The position numbers and the translations under genes are program-made. Source: Paramicrobacterium fandaimingii (GTDB lineage: Bacteria; Actinomycetota; Actinomycetes; Actinomycetales; Microbacteriaceae). Taken from it: a DNA stretch of 64,000 bases. Positions 43,895 through 51,946 of the stretch are shown here, piece after piece. The notes beneath the pieces are model-generated. The model had not been told where the DNA came from. It saw nothing but the letters and a program-made list of their open reading frames with translations, and did no database searches. The stretch covers positions 2,046,001 to 2,110,000 of the forward strand of contig NZ_CP061170.1 in the NCBI RefSeq assembly GCF_011751745.2, in the 5' to 3' direction. The first letter of the stretch is position 1. Each line of letters starts with the position of its first letter.

Positions 43895-45120
43895 CCGCGG
43901 GAGTGCGCGCCGTTGTGACCGGCATCGGCGCAGTGACCCCGTGCGGGCTCGATGCGAAGACGACCTGGGACGCCATCGTCTCGGGTCGCAGCGCGATCCG
44001 TGCGCTCGAGGGCGTCGATGTCTCGGATCTTGCGGTTTCCGTCGGAGGCGAAGTGCGAGGGTTCGACCCGCTCGCGCACGTCTCACGCTCGGACTCGCGC
44101 CGTCTCGATCCGCACGCGCTCTACGCAATCGCCGCCGCGCACGAGGCGATGGACGGTGTCACGCCGATTGACCCCGACCGGTTCGGCGTCACCGTTGCGA
44201 CGGGCTCCGGGGCGCTCACGCTGACACAGAACGCTGTTCGAACTCTTGATGACCAGGGCCCGCGGCGTATTCCGCCCGGCGTCGTCGTCTATGGCGGTCC
44301 GGATGCTGCAGCCGCATACCTGAGCCAGCACTACGACGCTCGTGGCGCGAGCGTCGGACTCTCGGCAACCTGTGCGAGCGGCACAGTTGCGCTCGGCGAG
44401 GCGCTGCGCACCATTCGCCATGGCTATGTCGACGCTGTGCTCGTCGTCGGCGCAGACGACTGTCTCAACCGGGTGAACCTCGCTGTGAACTCGATGCTCG
44501 GCGCTCTCGCGCCCGGCTACGACGATGATCCGTCTGGAGCGAGCAGACCATTTGACAGAGGCCGTTCCGGCTTTGTCATGTCGGCGGGTGCCGTCGCTCT
44601 GCTCGTGGAATCGGAGGATCACGCAGCACGGCGTGATGCGTCTGTTCTCGGCGAGATCGTCGGATACGGCGTCTCGTCCGATGCACACCACCCAACGGCA
44701 CCACGTCCCGATTCCCGTGGGGCCATCTCGGCAATGCGCGGTGCGCTTGACGATGCGCGACTGACCTCCGATGCCGTCGACCACGTAAACGCCCATGGAA
44801 CCGGCACTCCTCTGAACGACGCAATGGAGGCACGGGCGCTGCGCGAGATCTTCGGCGATTCGGTCGGCTCCGTTCCTGTTACCTCCACGAAGTCGACGAC
44901 CGGGCACCTGCTCGGCGCTGCGGGAACTCTCGAGGCCGCCGTCTCGCTTCTCAGCATGCGGGACGGCACGATCCCGCCGACGATCAACCTCGATGATCTG
45001 GAGTTCCCCGAGCTCGACGTCGTCGCGCATGAGGCACGTCCGGCGAGCGTTCGCACCGTGCTCACCAACTCTTTCGGCTTCGGCGGTCACAACGCGTCGC
45101 TCGTGTTGCGAACGCTCTGA
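43891..45120 (+). CDS. Beta-ketoacyl-ACP synthase (FabF/KAS II-like)
   Basis: A 409-residue thiolase-fold condensing enzyme with an intact Cys-His-His triad: Cys161 in LSATCASGTVALGEAL, His302 in NAHGTGTPLND, His339 in TKSTTGHLLGAAG (Lys334 also present). The C terminus NSFGFGGHNASLVLRTL is complete. ATG start fixed by the ATGA overlap with the upstream adenylating enzyme. The pairing is unlike a housekeeping fab cluster (no fabD, acpP or fabG nearby), so it probably serves a special acyl or polyketide product. Converges on metQ with a 9-base gap. Confidence 0.88.
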   Translation: MTAGVRAVVTGIGAVTPCGLDAKTTWDAIVSGRSAIRALEGVDVSDLAVSVGGEVRGFDPLAHVSRSDSRRLDPHALYAIAAAHEAMDGVTPIDPDRFGVTVATGSGALTLTQNAVRTLDDQGPRRIPPGVVVYGGPDAAAAYLSQHYDARGASVGLSATCASGTVALGEALRTIRHGYVDAVLVVGADDCLNRVNLAVNSMLGALAPGYDDDPSGASRPFDRGRSGFVMSAGAVALLVESEDHAARRDASVLGEIVGYGVSSDAHHPTAPRPDSRGAISAMRGALDDARLTSDAVDHVNAHGTGTPLNDAMEARALREIFGDSVGSVPVTSTKSTTGHLLGAAGTLEAAVSLLSMRDGTIPPTINLDDLEFPELDVVAHEARPASVRTVLTNSFGFGGHNASLVLRTL

Positions 45121-45129
45121 CGTGCTCGA

Positions 45130-45933
45130 TCAGAAGGCGGGCGGAACTCCGAGATCCGTGAGCGTCTCGCGCACATGGTCGCTTGTCAGCGCCGCGGTGA
45201 GCGCCGCGATCTCCGGCGAATCCTGATTGTCCGGACGCGCAGCCATCGTCACCTCGAACGCCTTGTCCTGCTCCACCATAAGCCCGTCATCCTCGGGTGT
45301 GAGCTCGAGCTGACGTGCGAACGACGGAAGGTTGAACACAGCATCCGCCTCGTCGTACGCGGTGTTGAGCTGCATCAGACCCACCTCCGTGATCGTCAAA
45401 TCGAGTGGGTTTTCGGTGATGTCGCCTGTCTTCGCCGCAAACCGCTCGACGTTCTCGTCAAGGGTGATCACCCCAGCGTCGGCGAGCATCTGCAGCGCAC
45501 GCCCGGCGTTTGCCTTGTCATTGGGAATCACAACGCTGCCACCCTGCGGCAACTCGTCGAGGCTTGACAGCGTCTTTGAGTAAAACGCGACAACCGTCTT
45601 GTAGACGGGCTGAATTGCTACGAGATCTGCATCGTTCTTGGCATTGAACTCCTGCATAAAAGAGGGGAACTGCACGAGATTGGCGTCGATCTCCTTGTTC
45701 TTCAGCAGAATGTTCGGCTGCACATAATCGGAGACCGGAACCAGCTCGATCTCGTAACCGTCTTCGATAACCTCAGCTGCTGCCTCGACAGCATCCGTCA
45801 TTGGGGTGACCGTCGCCGCCACTTTGATCGTGACCTTCTCTGCCTCGTCACCTCCTGCTGTCGCGGAGCTGCAACCGGCTGTGAGTAAGAGAAGTGACGC
45901 AATCGTGGCTGCTGTGAGGGTGCGGGTTTTCAT
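45130..45933 (-). CDS. metQ: MetQ/NlpA family substrate-binding lipoprotein
   Basis: A 267-residue solute-binding lipoprotein. Signal peptide MKTRTLTAATIASLLLL with lipobox LTAGC (Cys21). The mature part has VSDYVQPNILLKNKEIDANLVQFPSFMQEFNAKN and VVIPNDKANAGRALQMLADAGVITL, the hallmark of MetQ proteins, though Pro/Tyr-Val-Gln patterns vary. It would deliver methionine (or a related ligand) to the MetNI importer encoded just upstream; gene order is metN-metI-metQ. Confidence 0.9.
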   Translation of the reverse strand: MKTRTLTAATIASLLLLTAGCSSATAGGDEAEKVTIKVAATVTPMTDAVEAAAEVIEDGYEIELVPVSDYVQPNILLKNKEIDANLVQFPSFMQEFNAKNDADLVAIQPVYKTVVAFYSKTLSSLDELPQGGSVVIPNDKANAGRALQMLADAGVITLDENVERFAAKTGDITENPLDLTITEVGLMQLNTAYDEADAVFNLPSFARQLELTPEDDGLMVEQDKAFEVTMAARPDNQDSPEIAALTAALTSDHVRETLTDLGVPPAF

Positions 45934-45953
45934 GGGAGCCTTTCGTCTGGGGG

Positions 45954-46625
45954 TCAGCGTTTGTCGAGTGCGGCCGACACCTTCTCGCCTGCGAACTGCA
46001 GAAGCAGCACGCAGGCGATGACGATGACGATCGTCGAGTACATGAGCGCGTAGTCGTACTCTTGGTATCCGTAGCGCAGAGCGAAGTCGCCGAGGCCGCC
46101 ACCACCAACGATGCCCAAGACGGTTGAGTACGAGATGAGGCTGATCGCGGCCGATGTGAGTGCGTAAACGAGTCCCGAACGGGCCTCGACGAGCAGGAAG
46201 CTCACGACAGTCTGCGCCGAGCTCGCGCCCATCGAGCGCGCGGCGTGCAGAATGCCGGGCGGCACCTCAAGAAGAATCTGCTCAACGAGCCGCGCATACA
46301 GGGCAACGCCCACAAAGCACAGCGGAAACGTCGCTGCCCCGGTGCCGAACGTCGTTCCGTACAGAGACCGCGTGAGCGGAATGAGAAAGACGACGAACAG
46401 CAGAAAGGGAAACGAGCGAACGACGGTGACGTACAGGTTGGCGACCGTCCAGACCGCTCGCCTCTCCTCGGGCCCGCCCGGCCGCGTGAGGTAGATGAGC
46501 ACTCCAAGCGGCAGCCCAAGAATCACAGCGGCCGCGAGCGAGAAGGCAAGCATGAAACCGGTCTCGGCCACGGCGATTCCGATCTCGTCGACGTTCGCCA
46601 CGAGAGAGTCGAGCACATCGGTCAT
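45954..46625 (-). CDS. metI: MetI-type ABC transporter permease
   Basis: A 223-residue permease with five membrane segments. ETGFMLAFSLAAAVILGLPLGVLIYLT and the coupling-helix EAA loop LLEVPPGILHAARSMGASSAQTVVSFLLVEARSGLVYALTSAAISLISYSTVLGIVGGGGLGDFALRYGYQEY are typical of MetI. It overlaps metN by four bases (ATGA) and lies 20 bases before metQ. Predicted methionine import permease. Confidence 0.93.
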   Translation of the reverse strand: MTDVLDSLVANVDEIGIAVAETGFMLAFSLAAAVILGLPLGVLIYLTRPGGPEERRAVWTVANLYVTVVRSFPFLLFVVFLIPLTRSLYGTTFGTGAATFPLCFVGVALYARLVEQILLEVPPGILHAARSMGASSAQTVVSFLLVEARSGLVYALTSAAISLISYSTVLGIVGGGGLGDFALRYGYQEYDYALMYSTIVIVIACVLLLQFAGEKVSAALDKR

Positions 46626-47365
46626 GCCCCCAACACCCTCCGGGCATGCGCGAGATAGCTGACGTCTTCGGTCTTCTCTCGTGCGGAGGGAGCAATGGGA
46701 AAGACGCTCTTCAACGCCCCGCTCTCGAGAACGGCGACGCGATCGCAGATGGCACCGACCGCGTCGAGCTCGTGTGTGACGAGCACGATCGTCGTTCCGA
46801 AATCACGTCGCGTTGCGGCGAGCAGGTCGAGAATGTCCGCTGTCGTTCGCGTATCGAGCGCGCTCGTCGGCTCATCACAGAGCAGCAGCCCGGGGCGGGT
46901 CACGAGGGCGCGGGCGATTGCCACTCGCTGCTTTTGTCCGCCAGAGAGCTGTGCCGGGTACCTGTCGGCGTGGTCCCCGAGGCCGACATACTCGAGCAGC
47001 TCCGCGACAAGAGCCGAGTCTGAGCGCCGTTGGAGCTTGAGTGGAAGGGCGACGTTTTGCCTGACCGTCCGATTCGACAGCAGATTGAATCCTTGAAACA
47101 CCATCCCGATGCGGCGCCGGAGCTGCCGGCATGCGCGCACGCTGAGCTCTTTCGGGTCGGTTCCCTCGATCAGCACCCGCCCGGTCGTCGGGTGGTCAAC
47201 GGCGTCGAGGACTCCGAGGAGTGTCGATTTGCCGGCACCGGACTCGCCGATCACTCCGATGATCTCGCCGCGCTTGATCGTCAGGTTGACGGTGTCGAGC
47301 GCCTTTGTCGATCCGTAGGCCACCGTGACAGCGTCAAGTTCGGCGACGGGTGTTGCCTGCAGCAT
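46622..47365 (-). CDS. metN: MetN-type ABC transporter ATPase lacking the NIL domain
   Basis: A 247-residue ATPase with Walker A GESGAGKST, Q-loop VFQGFNLL, signature LSGGQKQR, Walker B LLLCDEPTSALD and H-switch VTHELDAV. Canonical MetN proteins are about 340 residues, with a C-terminal NIL domain that binds methionine and shuts transport off. Here the chain ends shortly after the ATPase fold, so this trans-inhibition would be missing, or the ligand is not methionine. GGAGG lies at proper distance. A TATAGT box is about 50 nt upstream. Confidence 0.9.
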   Translation of the reverse strand: MLQATPVAELDAVTVAYGSTKALDTVNLTIKRGEIIGVIGESGAGKSTLLGVLDAVDHPTTGRVLIEGTDPKELSVRACRQLRRRIGMVFQGFNLLSNRTVRQNVALPLKLQRRSDSALVAELLEYVGLGDHADRYPAQLSGGQKQRVAIARALVTRPGLLLCDEPTSALDTRTTADILDLLAATRRDFGTTIVLVTHELDAVGAICDRVAVLESGALKSVFPIAPSAREKTEDVSYLAHARRVLGA

Positions 47366-47413
47366 CCGTCGCCTCCATTCTTCGTCGGTTCAGCTAATAT
47401 TGGGTCGCGTACA

Positions 47414-47419
47414 ACTATA
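47414..47419 (-). promoter_or_regulatory. Candidate -10 box of the metNIQ operon
   Basis: TATAGT on the minus strand about 50 nt before metN, in an AT-rich patch flanked by CGTA/TACG half-sites. No matching -35 box at 16-18 bp spacing and no SAM riboswitch-like fold seen. Confidence 0.35.
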
Positions 47420-47523
47420 CGAGAATACTGGATGCCGCCGGGCAATGTTCCATGATCGCCGCCCGGTGCACCTGTGCGATTCCGCCAAGCGGCACGCGGG
47501 CCCACAGGGGCATCCGCTCGGAT

Positions 47524-47529
47524 TAGTCT
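47524..47529 (+). promoter_or_regulatory. -10 box of the mycoredoxin gene
   Basis: TAGTCT ends 6 nt before the ATG at 47536; the gap (TGAGGC) has only a weak GAGG too close to act. Predicted leaderless start. Confidence 0.4.
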
Positions 47530-47535
47530 TGAGGC

Positions 47536-47805
47536 ATGGACTACACACCTGAAGCCGGCTCGGTCACCATGTTCAGCACGACCTGGTGCGGCTATTGTCG
47601 ACGCCTGAAGACTCAGCTGCAGGGCGCAGGCATCGGCTACTCAGAGATCAACATCGAAGAGGTCGAGGGAGCAGCCGCGCTCGTCGAGAAGCTCAACGAC
47701 GGCAATCAGACCGTGCCGACTGTGCTCTACCCTGATGGCAGCGCGGCGACAAACCCCTCGCTCATCGACGTGCAGAAGGCGCTTGGGTCACTCGGCACCA
47801 ACTGA
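47536..47805 (+). CDS. Mycoredoxin/glutaredoxin-like protein
   Basis: An 89-residue thioredoxin-fold oxidoreductase with the active site WCGYC (Cys18, Cys21) and the cis-Pro/substrate motif TVPTVLYPDGS. Members with this motif in actinobacteria are mycoredoxins, which reduce protein-mycothiol mixed disulfides. This agrees with the mycothiol-type enzyme encoded at 56.8 kb. ATG at 47536; leaderless pattern. Converges on a small membrane protein gene with a 4-base gap. Confidence 0.9.
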   Translation: MDYTPEAGSVTMFSTTWCGYCRRLKTQLQGAGIGYSEINIEEVEGAAALVEKLNDGNQTVPTVLYPDGSAATNPSLIDVQKALGSLGTN

Positions 47806-47809
47806 GCGA

Positions 47810-48172
47810 TCAGCGACGAGCCTGATCTGACTCTTTTGCCGGCACCCTGATCAGAAAGCCCGCCACAACAAGAGCAACCGGAACGGCCAGATGGGCGACG
47901 GCCCACCCTGTTCCGCCCATCGTGATCGGGAGCACCGGGTTCCACGCGATCACAACAGGCACGACAACCACAAGCCACACGTAGGCCTTTGCCTGCACCG
48001 CGAAGACTCCCATCACCGCGACGAGAATCGCGACGGCGAACCTCACGATGATAAACCACTCGGTGCCGAGCAAGGCAGCCCCGGCCATCAATGCCATCGC
48101 CGCAAGGATGCTCGGCGCAAGCGCTGGGCGGGTGAATGATCGTTCGGGATAGCGGCCCTTCGGCTGAGCCAT
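47810..48172 (-). CDS. Small membrane protein (DUF6804-like)
   Basis: A 120-residue protein with about four short hydrophobic segments from residue 17 to 108, resembling small actinobacterial proteins annotated as DUF6804 (tentative). The N-terminal 15 residues are basic and proline-containing. Its ATG overlaps the helicase stop by one base (TGATG), so it is coupled to the helicase gene. No functional motif is visible. Confidence 0.6.
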   Translation of the reverse strand: MAQPKGRYPERSFTRPALAPSILAAMALMAGAALLGTEWFIIVRFAVAILVAVMGVFAVQAKAYVWLVVVVPVVIAWNPVLPITMGGTGWAVAHLAVPVALVVAGFLIRVPAKESDQARR

Positions 48173-50316
48173 CAGCCCTCGAGCGCCTCTCGCAGCAGGT
48201 GAATGAGTGCGGTCAGCTGCACGGCATCCTGCGAACCCGGCTCTGTGTCGACCCCGTCAAGAGCCCGCAACGCGAGCCCCTTCTTCGAATCGATGAGCTC
48301 GGCGATCTTCGTGTCGAGGGTGTGCGCGGCAATAATTCGCCATGCCGTGACGGGCTCGTCTTGGCCGATGCGGTGCACGCGGTCGATCGCCTGCGTCTGT
48401 TCCGCGTCGGTCCACGAGAGCTCGGCAAGCACAACGTTTGACGCGGCCTGCAAGTTGACGCCAACGCCGGCAGCGGTCAGAGAACAGACAGCTATTGAGA
48501 CGTTCGGATCGTTGTTGAACGCGTCGACAGCCTGCTGTCTCGCGGCGGCAGGCTGGTCGCCACGCAGCGAAACCGTCGAGATTCCCTGCTGCTCGAACGC
48601 CTGCTCTGCGGCATCCATCACGTCGATGTGCTTGGCGAAGAACACGACCTTGCCCACCGAACGGGCAAGCTGACCCGCGTAGTCAGCGGCAAGCTGCGCC
48701 TTCGCCTTACCGATGCGACGCACCATGGTGAACACATTCTCTGTTCCGCGCGCGCCCTTCGACTCCTCAAGCTCCGACTGCGCAACGAGTCGGATGACGT
48801 CTTCGTCGACGTCGGATGCGTCGTCGCCGCGCGCCGCGATGATTCTCTTGTAGCGTGCCATGAGCCGCTCAGCCAGCTCGTGCTCGGCCGCACGAATGGA
48901 CCGTGCTTCTTCATCGTCGAGTTCGACGGGCAGGTCGGCGACACGCTTCGAAGGCAGGTCTTTGGCAACGTCCATCTTGCGTCGGCGCACGATGCCCATG
49001 CTGATGACGGCTTCACGCGCCTCGCGGTAGAAGCCGTTGTCAGCAGGAGTGAGCCCGGTCTCATCGAGCTTTGCCATGAGCTCCGCGGTCGGCTTGCCGT
49101 CTTTCACCCACCCGAGGAACTGCCAGATTGCGTTGAAATCCTCGACATCGTTGATCAGCGGCGTCCCCGTGAGGGCCATGAGCAGCGGATCGCCAGCTGG
49201 CGCGTTCTGGCGAATACGGTTTGCGAGCGAAAGCACGTGCTGCGACCGTTGAGAGTGCAGGTTCTTGATGAAGTGCGCTTCGTCAACGACCATTCCCCGA
49301 AATCCGAGGGTTCCGAGCCATGAAAGGTGGCGGTCGAGCACCGCATAGTTGACGACGAAGATGTCGGCGAAGGCATCGACATCACGACCATCTCCGTGGA
49401 TCACAGTGACACGACGCTGCGGTGTCCACTGCTCAACCTCGCGCGCCCAGTTCATCTTGACGACGTTGGGAACCACAGCGAGCAGCGGGTAGGCATCGGC
49501 GACCGATGCGGCGAGAAGCGACTGTGCTGTCTTTCCAAGCCCCGGCTCATCGGCGAGCAGGAACGACCGGTGGCCGTCCCGAACGCTCTCGACGAAGCGG
49601 GCCTGGTGTCGCATGATCTCGAGCCCCCGTGGCGCGAGTCTGTCGAGCTTTGGGGCCTCGGGCAGCTCCATCGTTGCGGATCCGCCTCCCGCTCCGGCTT
49701 CGAACGCCTTGTACAGCGGACCCATGAGTTCCCAGCCGTCCAGACGACGGCGGACGCTGCTCGAATCTCGCGCACGGCTGAAGTCTGGTGCGAGAAACGG
49801 GCTCGATCGAAGTCTCGACTTCACCGACTGCGGCAGAACCTGCTTCTCAGCCAGTTCAGCCGGAACCGTCGGCTCCACCGTTGGTCGCTCGACGGTGATG
49901 ATGAGCTCGTCCGGCGACAGTTCTTTGCCCGACTCGATGAGCCAGTCACGTCTCATGCGCTGAGCGACAGGGCTCGTCGCCTGGTCGACTTCGAGCAGGC
50001 TGATCAGCGAGGTGTCGCGTGCGGCAGTCTTGGCGAGAATCGTGGCAACGCCGTCGAGGCGCTTCAGCAGCTCGGCCCGCGCCGAGTCGCTGAGCGACTC
50101 CTCGGATTTCACCCGCGCGCGTTCCTCACGCACCAGAAATGCGATCACCTGAAACTTCGTGCGGTTCGTCGGGCCCACTTTGCCCTTTTGCGCCTTCGCC
50201 TCGACCTCACGCACTTTGCGAGCGAGGATCGGGATGATGGGGGCGTCGTCATCATGGCGTGCGACGGTTCGCGATGAACCACGGCCGGATGCACGGCGTT
50301 GACCGTTGTGCGGCAT
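48172..50316 (-). CDS. SNF2/RAD54-type DEAD/DEAH-box helicase
   Basis: A 714-residue SF2 ATPase of the Swi2/Snf2 group. Walker A is ADEPGLGKTAQS (Lys262), Walker B is VVDEAHFIKN, motif III ALTGTPL, motif V SLTAAGVGVNLQAASNVVLAELSW and motif VI QAIDRVHRIGQ. These are double-stranded DNA translocases, not strand-separating helicases. The N-terminal 230 residues are charged and unrecognised. Start 50316 is preferred because AGGAGGAGC precedes it; an in-frame GTG at 50421 would force tandem rare AGG codons at that site. No methylase, nuclease or other defence gene adjoins it. Confidence 0.88.
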   Translation of the reverse strand: MPHNGQRRASGRGSSRTVARHDDDAPIIPILARKVREVEAKAQKGKVGPTNRTKFQVIAFLVREERARVKSEESLSDSARAELLKRLDGVATILAKTAARDTSLISLLEVDQATSPVAQRMRRDWLIESGKELSPDELIITVERPTVEPTVPAELAEKQVLPQSVKSRLRSSPFLAPDFSRARDSSSVRRRLDGWELMGPLYKAFEAGAGGGSATMELPEAPKLDRLAPRGLEIMRHQARFVESVRDGHRSFLLADEPGLGKTAQSLLAASVADAYPLLAVVPNVVKMNWAREVEQWTPQRRVTVIHGDGRDVDAFADIFVVNYAVLDRHLSWLGTLGFRGMVVDEAHFIKNLHSQRSQHVLSLANRIRQNAPAGDPLLMALTGTPLINDVEDFNAIWQFLGWVKDGKPTAELMAKLDETGLTPADNGFYREAREAVISMGIVRRRKMDVAKDLPSKRVADLPVELDDEEARSIRAAEHELAERLMARYKRIIAARGDDASDVDEDVIRLVAQSELEESKGARGTENVFTMVRRIGKAKAQLAADYAGQLARSVGKVVFFAKHIDVMDAAEQAFEQQGISTVSLRGDQPAAARQQAVDAFNNDPNVSIAVCSLTAAGVGVNLQAASNVVLAELSWTDAEQTQAIDRVHRIGQDEPVTAWRIIAAHTLDTKIAELIDSKKGLALRALDGVDTEPGSQDAVQLTALIHLLREALEG

Positions 50317-50520
50317 GCTCCTCCTGAGCAGTCGAAATGCCGGTGCGTAACCGGCGTCGAGCAGTGCTTGCCACGCGACGAGTGCGGGACGGCGACGGTC
50401 TTCCTGCCAATCGACGCGCACGGCAAGTGCACTGCCATTCTACGACACGTCGAACGAATCTTCGTCGCGTGTCGGCATATGACAATACGCTGACAGTGCC
50501 ATTATGCACCGTGGAGGGTC

Positions 50521-51042
50521 ATGAACACCAAAAATCTTGCGAAACGGATGCTGTGGATCGGCGTGGCTCTCATCGCCGTCGGCCTGATCGGATCGGTTCT
50601 CGTGAGTCGCTTCTTCACCGTTGCTACTCCCGACCCCGTCGCCATGACGATCCTCAATTCGGCGCAGTCCGTCCTGTCGTGGACGCTGCTGTGCGGCTGC
50701 GGCTCTCTCGCTGTCTCGTTCCCGATTCGGGCGCTGCACGGTCGAGCACTGAGCATTCGTCACCGACGCTCCGTTGCCCGTCTCCTGCAGGTGATCGGCG
50801 TGATCGCCATCGGCATCGGGCTCGTATCGACGATCATCGTGAGTGCACTGAATCAGTTTTTGATGATGTCGAACACCGGGCAGGACATCTTGCTTATGAC
50901 CGGCCCGATCTTGTTCCCCTTATTCGCCACAGTGATACCCACCGTCGGTGTGCTCCTGCTGCCACTGTCGGTTCTGCAGAGAATCATCGAGCGTGACGCA
51001 TCCACGCACGAGCAGATCTTCACAGGCCGAGCCGCTGACTAG
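50521..51042 (+). CDS. Four-helix membrane protein of unknown function
   Basis: A 173-residue protein with four hydrophobic segments (about 10-33, 44-68, 88-112, 124-150) and a short polar C terminus. GGAGGG lies just before the ATG. Divergent from the SNF2 gene. No recognised domain; a stand-alone inner-membrane protein by appearance. The 204 bp before it contain only promoter sequence (TACGCT-like -10) and no further gene. Confidence 0.55.
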   Translation: MNTKNLAKRMLWIGVALIAVGLIGSVLVSRFFTVATPDPVAMTILNSAQSVLSWTLLCGCGSLAVSFPIRALHGRALSIRHRRSVARLLQVIGVIAIGIGLVSTIIVSALNQFLMMSNTGQDILLMTGPILFPLFATVIPTVGVLLLPLSVLQRIIERDASTHEQIFTGRAAD

Positions 51043-51094
51043 TCCGTGGGCGACCATCAGCCACGGAGATCTCCGATGGTGGGCACATCACGCG

Positions 51095-51946
51095 TCAGAG
51101 CATGCTCTTCGTGTGCCAGACCGTCTTCGTCTCGGTGAAAGCTGTGATGCGGTCAAGGCTCGGCCCCGCGTCACCCGTCGGCGGGAGAACACGCTTGAGC
51201 GTGTCTGCCGCGCTGATCTGCAGGTCAATCCAGTCGAGGTGCTCGGCACCGGCAAGGTCGATGGCGTTCACGTCTGCGTGGCTGGCGAGCCACGGCGCAA
51301 TCTCACCGGGAACTCCCGTGAGCACGTTCACGGCTCCGGCCGGCACATCACTTGTCGCAAGGACCTCTGCCAGCGTGATGGCCGAAAGCGGAAACTGTTC
51401 ACTGGCGACGGCGACGACGACATTGCCTGTGACGAGTGCGGGCGCGATAACGCTCACGAGCCCGAGCAGCGAAGAGTCCTGGGGCGCGATAACAGCAACG
51501 ACGCCCGTGGGCTCGGGAACCGACAAGTTAAAGAACGGTCCAGACACCGGGTTCGCGTTGCCCGATACCTGCGTGTACTTGTCTGCCCACCCGGCATACC
51601 AAACCCAGCGATCGATGGCCTCGTCAACCTGCTTCTCAGCCGTGGCGCGCGAGACGTTCTCTCCGCGCTGGATCTCCTCGATGAACTGACCACGGCGCCC
51701 TTCGAGCAGTTCGGCGATGCGATACAGCACCTGCCCGCGATTGTATGCGGTGGCTCCGGACCAACCGGAGACTGCTCCGCGCGCCGCTTTCACCGCGTCG
51801 CGAGCATCCTTGCGCGATGCCTGAGCCGCGTTGGCAAGAAAATCGCCCTTCGCTGACACAATCTCGAACGTGCGGCCGGATTCGGAACGCGGAAATGTGC
51901 CCCCAATGAAGAGCTTGTAGGTCTTGGGCACCGTGAGCCTGCTCAT
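51095..51946 (-). CDS. Short aldehyde dehydrogenase-like protein without catalytic cysteine
   Basis: A 283-residue protein that aligns with the N-terminal, NAD-binding part of ALDHs (YKLFIGGTFPRSESGRTFEIVSAKGDFLANAAQAS..., GVVAVIAPQDSSLLGLVSVIAPALVTGNVVVAVASE). It ends where the catalytic domain should begin and has no cysteine at all. It is coupled to the full-length ALDH gene by ATGA and has a normal start, so it is not a random truncation. Full-plus-short ALDH pairs beside deoC are common in actinobacteria; a regulatory or structural partner role, analogous to the pseudo-domain of ALDH16, is an inference. Confidence 0.82.
   Translation of the reverse strand: MSRLTVPKTYKLFIGGTFPRSESGRTFEIVSAKGDFLANAAQASRKDARDAVKAARGAVSGWSGATAYNRGQVLYRIAELLEGRRGQFIEEIQRGENVSRATAEKQVDEAIDRWVWYAGWADKYTQVSGNANPVSGPFFNLSVPEPTGVVAVIAPQDSSLLGLVSVIAPALVTGNVVVAVASEQFPLSAITLAEVLATSDVPAGAVNVLTGVPGEIAPWLASHADVNAIDLAGAEHLDWIDLQISAADTLKRVLPPTGDAGPSLDRITAFTETKTVWHTKSML

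Noticed and set aside
47366..47535. SAM riboswitch before metN
   Set aside because: No conserved SAM-I/II/IV core or kink-turn pattern is visible; only an AT-rich promoter-like patch.
48172..50316. SNF2 helicase as part of a defence island
   Set aside because: Neighbours are mycoredoxin, small membrane proteins and a deoxyribose operon; no nuclease, methylase or DISARM/BREX component is present.
51095..51946. Short ALDH considered as a pseudogene
   Set aside because: It has an intact start coupled by ATGA, a clean stop, and no ALDH catalytic-domain remnants follow at 51043-51094. Such short partners recur in actinobacteria.
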